The notes under the pieces are model-generated. The model was not told the DNA's origin. It made no database searches and worked only from the letters and a program-made list of their open reading frames with translations. A program made the translations under genes and the position numbers. 64,000 nucleotides of DNA from Antedon mediterranea (lineage: Eukaryota > Echinodermata > Crinoidea > Comatulida > Antedonidae), in assembly GCF_964355755.1 (NCBI RefSeq), contig NC_092670.1, forward strand, positions 13,575,201-13,639,200, in the 5' to 3' direction. This document shows, piece after piece, positions 10,557 to 19,785 of this stretch. Each line of letters begins with the position of its first letter. The first letter of the stretch is position 1.

Positions 10557-11085
10557 TGTTTTTTTTTTCATTTATTTTGTCTCATAATACAATATAAAAA
10601 AACATGGACATGAACAAGAAAACATCACACAAAACCAGGCAGAGACAGGATTCCTAAAAAGCGAACTTAATCACTATCTAGTAGGTCTCCTATTGCACCG
10701 ATTGTATAAAAAACATTTAGAATAAAAATTGGTATTAAACATTAAAATTGCATATAATACTATATCAAAATAAATTAAAATATATTACAATATCATTAAA
10801 AATCGTCAATATACATAGCAAAATCTTACTTAAAATATATTTTAAGCTTATTTATAAAAGTCTTAATACCTGTATTTAAAATTAATGAATCCCTTATTTC
10901 TACCGGTAGTTCATCCCATGCACGAGGAAATATGTGGAAAATTGAGTATTTTAAAGAATTTGTCCGGGCGAAAGGGTGTACAAATATGAGATGATCACCG
11001 TGACGAGGGCTGATTGAAATATGGTTTAATAATAATTTATGATGATAAATATTTATACTTATTTTCAATACCGATAGAGACCAAT
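10557..11085 (-). mobile_element. LINE 3' fragment with poly(A) tail
   Basis: The minus-strand frame 10826-11068 reads PFARTNSLKYSIFHIFPRAW then DELPVEIR, the standard C-terminal signature of jockey/CR1-type LINE ORF2. Below it lies a 3' UTR ending in AAAATAAATGAAAAAAAAAA (poly-T at about 10560-10570 on the plus strand). Only the last 80 codons or so remain; 5' truncated. Confidence 0.65.
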
Positions 11086-11317
11086 TTTGTTGTTAAACGA
11101 AACGTTTAAGTTAATGATGCCGACATTTTATTGATCCTTTCAGTTAAAAAAGAATACCTAAGAAATGAAACGTAATTTGGAAATTCACTCTTTACAAGAA
11201 ACGAATAAACAATTCTGATTTTGATTGGGTACACTTTTAATTATTTATAATATATTGTATTTTACAAGTACTATACAAGTGCTATACAGTCTTGTAAACA
11301 AATGAGAAAGAGAAAAA

Positions 11318-11372
11318 GTCGCCCCAACCGAGATTCGAACCTTCTGCTTGGTATTCCTATATCACCGGGCGG
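11318..11372 (-). repeat. Partial tRNA-derived SINE
   Basis: On the minus strand it carries a GGTTCGAATCTCGG B-box and the GGCGACTTTTTCTC 3' junction, but it breaks off in the anticodon region. Same family as 11445-11540 and 47860-47960. Confidence 0.5.
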
Positions 11373-11444
11373 TTTAGAATTAATGTTCTAACATTTAATG
11401 CAATTTAATTAATTAATGTGACAAGATAAGACGAAGAAATCTGT

Positions 11445-11540
11445 GAGAATGAGAAAAAAGTCGCCAACCGAGATTCGAACCCGGACCTTCTGCTTGACAT
11501 ACATATATCTTAACCAGTAGACCACTAGTCCATATAATAT
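11445..11540 (-). repeat. tRNA-derived SINE
   Basis: The minus strand has A-box-like TAGTGGTCTACTGGTTAAG, an AAGCAGAAGG arm and a perfect GGGTTCGAATC B-box, then CTCGGTTGGCGACTTTTTTC and TCATTCTCAC. The tRNA acceptor stem does not pair, so this is a SINE head and not a working tRNA. Confidence 0.6.
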
Positions 11541-12399
11541 AACAGCAGCCAGATTAAAGGCATATGGGTAGGAGTTTTAAAGTACGAATTAGTCAAACTG
11601 GGTACGATGGTTTATCTTTTTATCGAAAGAGATAACCGAGGTATTCTCTTCAAACCAGAAAACTGACTGATTTTATTAATCTTCATTTCAGTTTTTAGGG
11701 AACAATGACTATAGTTTACTATACAATTTACAGTACTCTACTCCACAGTAGTTAAAAACAATTATTATCTAGATGGTGCTGTACACGCTGCTTACTTGGG
11801 CTCGAATCTAACATCTAGCAAACAGCGCTAGCTCGGTGGTAGATGTATGAACACCAGGCACATGATCTACTGGAGGTCATGGGTTCTTGTTCCACACACG
11901 TCACGATTTTCGTTTGCAAATTACAATGAGAACGCTTAAAAAATTACGTCAGAGTAGTGCAAACATCTGACAAATTACTGGACTCTCTAGTTAAAAAAAA
12001 TTTATCAATACAATATTCGTTTAAAAACACATCCAAAATTCATATCATTTTAATGGCCATTTATTCAAACTGCGTAATAAATATGCAAAGGTCTCTTTTA
12101 TATATCCACACTAATATTAAACATTACGTTTTACCATTACAGAGAGAGTTCTGAATACAGATGCAATTATATACTATAGTCCACAGTGTGATTTGTAGTC
12201 TGTATAACAGTCATGAAATAAAAATGTATAACAGTATGCAAACAAATATTATAAGGACAAATGAACTTCCTAGTATAATGATGTTTCCAATGATCTGATT
12301 TAGTATAATATTTATTAAGAAAATAATATATTTTGATGATAATCAATTGTTCTTTAACTGTTGTATAATAGGAGGTGGAATATATGGTTCTGTATTTTA
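11541..12399. other. Intergenic stretch downstream of Ly6-B
   Basis: AT-rich, with no exon or structured repeat that I can support. The part next to 12399 should hold the Ly6-B 3' UTR; AATATTTA-type words occur on the minus strand, but no single poly(A) site stands out. Confidence 0.4.
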
Positions 12400-12588
12400 C
12401 TACATAGGTGGGAATGCGATTGCCGGTTCACCGTTACAGAAGGATCCATTATCACACGAGTCATTAAAACACAGCAAGTGGTTACCGTGGATTGGCGATG
12501 TCACCATTTGACAATTCGAATTCTGTTGTTGATCCACACAACTTCTATATATTAATGCCAGACCACCAGGAAGATTCCTTTTGCCGGT
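12400..12588 (-). CDS. Ly6-B exon 4 (C-terminal Ly6 half, stop)
   Basis: Acceptor TTTTTCAG at 12589 and above, 62 codons, TAG at 12400-12402. Contains RSC, NC, LLC, DSC and FCNG, the complete second half of a Ly6 domain, plus a short EPAIAFPPM tail without a clear GPI signal. Confidence 0.78.
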   Translation of the reverse strand, partial: TGKRNLPGGLALIYRSCVDQQQNSNCQMVTSPIHGNHLLCFNDSCDNGSFCNGEPAIAFPPM

Positions 12589-14330
12589 CTGAAAAATAAA
12601 ACATTTAGGAATAATAAACATCGTAAATCAAGGCAATCTAAAACAACTGAGCTCGCCTTGCCAAGATAGGAACTCGTAATTTTACACCTTCCCAATGTGC
12701 CCAAACACCAAATAAAATTAGAATTTCTCAATCAATGTAATACTGTGTTAAATCACAAAAACATTAACAAATAATACAAGTCATTTTATTCATTTTTAGT
12801 CGTGTGGACGCGACTCTATAGTTCACTATGTCGGTCGGTCTGTGGTCTGTCGGTCTGTCGGTCGGTCTGTCTGTCTGTCTGTCGGTCCGGTATCACTATG
12901 CATGTTATCGCTTTCTGACCTTATCTTGATATCAGTTTAATCTAGCTAAGTAAATTTTTCACAGTATATTCCTTATGGCCAAGAATCGATGTGGTTATGT
13001 TTTCACGGTGCGCAATAAAAAATTACGCGGTCTACGCACCATTTAACGAAATCACGTTTGTAATCATATCTTCACAACCATGAATCACAATTAACTAAAA
13101 TTTGGTACTCATAAATTTCAGGCATAAATCATAGTAAGGCAATACAATTACGTGCGTAGCGCATGTAACGCATGCGTACGCGCGCTTAAAATTTTCAAAA
13201 TTTATTTTCAATGAAATAAGAGTACGTTTCAGGCAATTTTAAGCGTTTACAAAATTGCCATGAGTGCGCAGATTTTTGCGCGCGCACTGCGCGTTAAATG
13301 TTATTGCGCACTCTTTTTGCCCGATTTCTGTTTTCTTGACTTACTTTTCAACAATAAATTACGTTATATGAGCACGTCAAAAGTGACAGGCTACGCACGT
13401 GTAAATTAAAAAAATATAAATATTTTTAAACATTTCAACATTTTTACACATGTTCAGTAATTTCGATCAGTATAGTTCACTATGTCGGTCGGTTTGTCGG
13501 TCGGTTTGTCGGTCTATCTGTCGGTCTGTCGGTCGGTCTGTCGGTCCGGTATCACTATGCATTGTAGCACGCGACTTAATGGCTTTTGGCCTTGTTTTTT
13601 ATTACTTTAAAACATAAAAATATACTTATGGCGCATTTTTTATTGTTTCCACACATGATGGTACCAACTGTCGCAATATCAACGTTATCAATGCAGTCAG
13701 GAGTGGTCACTCTCGAAAATCCCTCCAAATTTGAACACTCGTAACATTTTAAAGAGTTTGCTGTATAATAATAATAAAGAAAAGTAAACAAAAGTGTTAG
13801 TCTCACAACCGAGATTAAATAGTTTTTCCCATTGCCATTTAAACGACCACTTAATTAAGTTATTCTTTATAATGTTTTACTGAATACAAAATAATACCAA
13901 TACTGTTTGGGACCCTGTCTTCGTCCATTTTCTATATTATCTCTTCCCATTATTGTTTTTGTTAGGTCTCTGGACGTAAATAATGCTTACCTTGGTAAAC
14001 AAAAATAATGCAGACTGCAGAGATGAACAACAATGACTTCATTGTTATCGATTGTCGAATGAAAAGCACGGTGAGCAACTTAAATAAGAAATAAAATTTG
14101 AATCTATTAAAAATAATTTGAAATCACATGAAAGATATAGTTATACCTATTTAAGAAATGTGTTTCTGTAAACATTGGAAAAACGTATAGAAAATAGCTA
14201 TATAACAAAAAAGTTAATAATTAACATACTGCTTATATAAAGAAAATAAATTAAACATGGAACTTACCAAATCAAAGAAGTATCGGTGGCTCTTCAGACT
14301 GTATGATTTCTAAATGTTAAGTGTTGGTTA
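12400..14330 (-). CDS. Ly6-B: secreted Ly6/three-finger protein with ten cysteines; one splice donor mutated
   Basis: Paralogue of Ly6-A. Exons: non-coding 14278-about 14330 (donor GTAAGTT), 13991-14078 (ATG at 14042), 13630-13760, 12400-12588. The deduced protein is about 123 residues: a 17-residue signal peptide (MKSLLFISAVCIIFVYQ), then LKCYECSN, PDC, MCGNNKKC, RSC, NC, LLC, SC and FCN, i.e. all ten Ly6 cysteines with the usual terminal CN. Reading phase is continuous if the middle exon ends at 13630, but the six bases there are ATAAGT where Ly6-A has GTAAGT, so the intron would be AT-AG. Possible outcomes are use of the nearby GTATAT donor 4 bp on (frame changed), read-through to a stop, or tolerance of the AT donor. 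Ligand or target unknown. Confidence 0.7.
12798..13596 (+). mobile_element. Composite: AGTCGCG repeat split by a CpG-rich segment
   Basis: Head and array at 12798-12905 (AGTCGTGTGGACGCGACT, then GTCGGTCT units, CCGGTATCACTATGCAT). A 565-bp CpG-rich AT/CG segment follows (ACGCACGTG, GCGCGCACTGCGCG), then a second array with tail at 13471-13596 (ATAGTTCACTATGTCGG...GGCCTTGTTTTT). The array is thus directly repeated on both sides of the segment, as in an element carrying its own duplicated ends or two copies with unique DNA between. It lies in Ly6-B intron 3. Confidence 0.5.
13630..13760 (-). CDS. Ly6-B exon 3 (N-terminal Ly6 half), donor mutated
   Basis: Acceptor TATACAG; 131 bp encoding NSLKCYECSN, PDCIDN and MCGNNKKCA. 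The base after the exon is A instead of G (ATAAGT), where the homologous Ly6-A exon has a consensus GTAAGT. Confidence 0.72.
13991..14078 (-). CDS. Ly6-B exon 2 (start codon and signal peptide)
   Basis: Acceptor TTATTTAAG, ATG at 14042, 17 codons of signal peptide, donor GTAAGC after CAAG. Homologous to 2963-3046. Confidence 0.75.
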
Positions 14331-15050
14331 TCTCCCTCTGGGAGACCAGTCTTTGACTGAAGAGGTTACCCAGTATAAATATATATTTCAATTCAATTCA
14401 TTCTCCATGTCACGTTTTAACAACAACACAACACTTCATTCACTTAGGTAATATAATGTTCAGTTTGTAAATCGTTAATAAGCATTCAGATTATGTATCC
14501 TAAATAATTGTTTACTTTACATCAACAAAAATGTAAATAAACAAGACATTTTAAAAAAACAGATTTACCATTTTATCTTATTTAGGCCTTTTGAATTATG
14601 TAAACTTTTTTTTTCTTAGTAATATCCGTATTGGCTCTTGAATTTCCAAATCTTGAATGTTTTTTAAGATGTTGATACTTCTTAATTTAATCCATGGTGC
14701 ATTATGGTATTACAACAGATCTTGACAAGTTGTTTTTACTTTTATGTTTATCTAAACAATATTACAAAGAACCGGAATTTGTAATCTTACAATTAAGTGA
14801 TATTGATTTTTAAAAGTGTTTACTGAAGAGTAAACCACCACCAAACGAAACGCTATTTCAAAAAGTTTGAAGTTTGTCTTTAATAAAAGTACACCAATAC
14901 ATATTACCTATTAGCTTATATAAGTCATTTTTAGGATAACTTTATGATTTGTAGTCGCCATTATTCAAATATAACATTCACATGTTCAAATGACAGCGAG
15001 AAAAGATGAAAGATGTAAATAAAAATCGTTTGTAATGCGTACGGTATCTT
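14278..15050. repeat. Ly6 promoter/upstream segment, copy B, with first exon
   Basis: Begins with the Ly6-B non-coding first exon (ending CTTCTTTGATTTG before GTAAGTT). Upstream come GTCACGTTTTAA, TTAGTAATATCCGTATTGGC (about 14617), TAATCCATGGTGC, ATAACATTCACATG and TGTAATGCGTACGGTA, matching the other two copies in order. The TATA region here is AT-rich (TATATTTATA, about 14380). Confidence 0.65.
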
Positions 15051-18000
15051 TTTTTTTTTACATGCATGTACGTTAACATACGATCAGAAAAAGTTGATGT
15101 ATGTCATCCTTTTATACGCTAGTGTTGAGTTGAGCCTATTATATGCCATATACAATATGTACAGTATATAATGTAAATCTATATACAGTGTAGCATAGGT
15201 GAAATTACGGGACACATATCTAGTTCTGATTTTTTGGTATGATGGAATTATCAAAATAAACTTTTTTAAAATTGAAGATGACAATTTCGAAAGATAATGA
15301 ATTGAGCAAATAAATATAAGAATTGGAAGAGAATTTGGCACGTAGAAGCGCCGTGCGCGCTCTTTGAAATTTGTATAACTTTTACGAAAAATATGAAAAA
15401 AATACTTTTTAAATTCAACTGGCCATATGTTAACGAAATTCAATTAATTGAGCAATGACATACAAAAATTTGAGCGCAAATCGTGCACAAAATAACAGAA
15501 ATGTGTTCTATTGAATGTGATAAAATATGACGAAAGAGAAAAAAAACTTAATTTTAAATTAAAGTGGCCATTTGATGACGTCACAACATTTTGTATGTAA
15601 AATGTGTACATGAGTTCATATCTACAACTCATTGGCTTCCAGAATAAATGAAAAAAAATTGGGGTCATCGTGCATTCTGAAGAATTATTTTCATTTTAAA
15701 AATGCTTTATTTTCACCATTTTCAGCACTTTGATGCAATTAATTTGCACATTTTGTCATTTTTAACCTGCTCGTATAGCGTTATTTTAAGTCGGAACAGA
15801 CTCAAATTTGGTGAATGTACTAAGGATGGTGAGTAGAATACGATTTGTAAAAAAAATCATATTTCTTACGCATTTTAAGAATTGCGCACGTGAAAACGCA
15901 TTTTTGCGCAGTAGTTTTTTGAAACACGCAAATGGCCTAATTCATGCTCTAAATTGATCAAAACTTAATTTGGAGCTTTTTAAATTTTTAACGCGCAATT
16001 TCACGTGCATGACCTTGAAAAATTAAGTTTATATTTGTTAATATTTTTATCCTTCACCTGAAGTTAACGTATAGTGAATTTTATTGATATGTTAGTGAGT
16101 TATGGAGATATGATTGATAGTGTGTATTCACAAAATCGCGTATTAATTACGTCACGGTTAAGTCATCACGCTGAAAAGCTTACTATGGTTAAGTTAAACT
16201 ATTTAAAAGACATTGTGAAAAATTTGTGATCATTGACATTTTACACAAAATCTGTACAGAGAGAAATAAAGAATAAAGATTTCATACAATAACAATAGGT
16301 GATCATTTTATTCTAAATGATCACCTAATATTAATATGCAAGTCATTCCGCTTACTATACATTGGTAAATAGTGCGAATGGTTTGTCACTGGAGATAGAC
16401 TATACAACATTAACTGTGCGTGTTTTCTTTGCCTTGGTAGGCCGAGCTTTGTTGCCCCACCCATCTTGTAAATGGGCTCAATAGTTTTCACCTCAAAAGA
16501 CTTGGTTGTTTTTAAGATTACATACAGTACGTGTTTACGTGAATCTTGCAGACAAACACATTACATAGCAGTAACTAAAGTTAGTTTCTCTAATCTTACC
16601 TTATTTCATGTTCGCCGTTGCTTTGATAAACATAGCTTACAGTGACTGGAAGTATTTACTTACACAGCAATTTCGAGATGATTAAAATAACAGTAAAAAG
16701 TTCGGAAAGTATAAAAACAAACATCTTGTATAGTATGACTACAAACTTGATAAATACACTATTTTTACACTACTTTACTTGAGATTACTTGATTCATTAA
16801 ATGAAGTGCAGGTTTAAACAGAATGTTAAAAATGGAATTGTTAACGTTAACTTCGTGATTGTTGAGCGCGTATTATACTAGATGATTGTTGTATGGAATT
16901 GAGTATTTCTGATGCAAATTACCCGTCTACAGGTGTTCACACAGCTGGAGGTCACGCTTTATTATATTCAAATAAGACAGAGAATACAAATAATGAATAA
17001 TTCATGATTCTGCATAGCTTAATTTACAGTAGATGGTCAACAATCATACGGTACTACTCTCTGACTGCCATTTTAAATAATTCCACTTGACGTTACGTAC
17101 TTGGTCGAATACGACAATTTATTACACCAAAGTTAAACTTTTTCTTAAGTATCTTGCCAATATGTTTGTTGATAACCAGAAAGCTAAAGTAGGCCTACCA
17201 CTAAATGATAATGAAAACGCAAATATAATAAATAAAACTGTTAAATTTGAAAATAATTATTATATTATAAACCTGATTTATAAATATAAAAAACAGTTAT
17301 CATCTAGTATTATTAAAATTATTCGTGGTAACTAAAATATAAGATATACAGGCATAGCCTAATGTAAAATAATGTGCAAACATTTATGTCGATGGAAAAA
17401 AAGTTTAGAAATGATTTGTTAACGATTACTACTCTACATTCAATTATAAAATTAAATATATATGGTCCATTCAAAGCTAGATACATCGATCTAATATTTT
17501 TTAACAAAACTAACATTCTTTTCCCCACCTACCCCGATTTATTTTGTATTTAAGACATGACCACATTTGTAAAACAGATTTTATTTTACCTGATTGTGTA
17601 ATCCATGTAGTTAAACATTTGTTTGTTAAATTATCTACTTATAATTTATTATAGCAAATAACTATTATATTATTTTTAAAAGACGAATAATACATTACTT
17701 TTATTACGAATACTTAAGCTATATATAAATTATTCGCACGGTATTAAACATCATACAGAAAGCCCCTAAACTCTAATACTGTACATCTTAGATTATTCTA
17801 ATGTTTTGGTCAAATAAAACAAATCTATAACTAACAAAACTATTTACCCACCGAATAACTAGTTTTAAACACACCCGTCATTTCCAGCTGTTGGATACTG
17901 TTTTCAAACAAGACAATTTAAGACTTTCAATAAAAATGTAGAAAAGAATTTAGTAAACATAAACCCATTGAACCTAAACACACAGCATTCCCAACTGTAT

Positions 18001-19392
18001 TACGATACATTCTGTTTATACAATTGATATTTCACATGTTTTTTTACAGAAAACTCCCAACTTGGCAACTTGGTAAATTTGTCTAAACATTCATGGAAAC
18101 AGACCTTAATAAATGTTCAGTCATTCAATAAATATATATAGTGTAAACACACATTTACCGTTAACTCAGCTAAATTACGGATACTTTAGCTCTTTTCAGA
18201 CTGTTCATAAGCCTATTGCACAATTTAAAGAAAACTGTAAATACTGTATATAATTTAAATTGTTTGGTCAAAATGACCATCACAAAGTTGGACAAGTGTT
18301 CACCCGTTCAATAATGTAGGGCCTACATTATAAATTAATTGTAGCAAAAAAACAACTTTTCTTATACCATCATACAACATTAATAAACCGAAAGTCTATC
18401 AAATTATTTCAACTAAGACTGATCTATCTACATGGAATGAAAATACTATGGCTATGATACATTCGTACGATTTATAAGTAGGCCTATACGGTCCGGCAAT
18501 TCATGAGAACGTCTCCAATAAGAAAGACTATAAACATCTTATATAAATAACACAAACTTAATTATAATGTGTATTAGATTATAGATGGACAATCTACGTA
18601 TAATTCGTCTGTACAATATTTATATAATAGGCCTATACAATATAATATTAATGGTTTGCCAATAAAAATAATTTACATTTTTACAATTCGATTTTAGGCT
18701 ATAATATTATATACATTATATACAACTGTAAACAAATGTGTTTTTAACACTATTGAGTGAAAATGTATATGTTTGATTCGTTTCAACACTATAAGTACAC
18801 CAGTAACAGTAACATTTTTATCATACACAATAATAACTATAATTTGACAGATATTATCATAGATTCTGGCAAATCTATACACACATTCACATTGTACACT
18901 CCTCCCATTTTCCACTAGACTGCACCGCAATGACGTAGACATAACGTAAAGGAGTTGACCAATGATAAGCGACAGTTTATAGATCTTATCGATACATAAT
19001 AATCATAATTATAAAAGGATAATTTACCAGCGGTATTATATGTAATAGTATCATTAAAATAATCTGTTTTTGTCTATTTCAAGTAAATTTAACAAATCAA
19101 GGAATCAATATTATAATATGTTCAATTTGTCAATATTCACTAGGCCTAATTTAAACTTTTAAAAACAGGCGCGGTAAACACAGCAGCAGTGGTATTGTAT
19201 TATCCATAGTTTGAATTAAACGTTGAATGGCATCGATCAACGTATATCATAATAAGAGCTGCCTGGCAGAATTAAAAGCCGTAAAAAAAAATTTGTTGGT
19301 AGCGATCAGCCTTTTTAAAAGCACCAATTCGATACAAAATATAACGGTCTTCAAAACAATACAAATTATACAAAATAATGTAACATCTGTTT
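15051..19392. other. Intergenic region between Ly6-B and the GPCR gene
   Basis: No exon supported. Short open frames on both strands (15084-15668 minus, 17087-17335 plus) are low-complexity and show no domain. At 15.70-16.02 kb there is a CpG-bearing segment (GCGCACGTGAAAACGC, ACGCGCAATTTCACGTG) resembling the one in Ly6-B intron 3. A 32-bp hairpin lies at 16296-16327. The last kilobase would contain the GPCR 3' UTR. Confidence 0.45.
16296..16327. repeat. Perfect 13-bp inverted repeat, 6-nt loop
   Basis: TAGGTGATCATTT, loop TATTCT, AAATGATCACCTA. No flanking transposon structure seen. Confidence 0.8.
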
Positions 19393-19785
19393 TTACACAG
19401 CGGTGTCAATCTGCACGTCACAATACCCACTATCCAATCGCGTTGAATGCGCAGTTTTAAAGTCATTTTCCCGTTCAATCTCAACTGAATTTAGTAAATT
19501 TCCATCAATAAGTGGTGTATCAACGTCAGACTGCTTCTCAATCTTTGTATTGCTATTAGCATCAGTAAGTAGGCGTCCATTACCAAGAGGAGGTGAGTTT
19601 TCAATCGAGCCGTTCGGTCGGTTGTTATCTTGCAAAAATGCGTCCCTTCGACGACTATTTTGCGGCGTTGTGTTTGAGCATTCCGTCATAGATGTGTGTG
19701 TTAATGTACTATTACGTGTATATTTACGCTTGGATTTACGATTGACCGTATAGTTGAACCATCTTCGTATTATTTGTGTTTTAAC
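19393..19785 (-). CDS. GPCR exon 12: helix 8 and cytoplasmic tail
   Basis: Acceptor CTGTTTAG; starts VKTQIIRRWF directly after the TM7 exon's NAE, the class B NGEVQ...KRxW region. A 125-residue hydrophilic Ser/Thr/Asn-rich tail follows, ending IDTAV and TAA at 19393. The tail sequence is not otherwise recognisable. Confidence 0.88.
   Translation of the reverse strand, partial: VKTQIIRRWFNYTVNRKSKRKYTRNSTLTHTSMTECSNTTPQNSRRRDAFLQDNNRPNGSIENSPPLGNGRLLTDANSNTKIEKQSDVDTPLIDGNLLNSVEIERENDFKTAHSTRLDSGYCDVQIDTAV

Noticed and set aside
11445-11540. Functional tRNA gene on the minus strand
   Set aside because: A- and B-boxes are present but the acceptor stem does not pair and the same 3' tail follows other copies, so it is a SINE head.
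19403-19753. Plus-strand 116-codon ORF
   Set aside because: Antisense shadow of the last GPCR exon, which is supported by phase, acceptor and family match.
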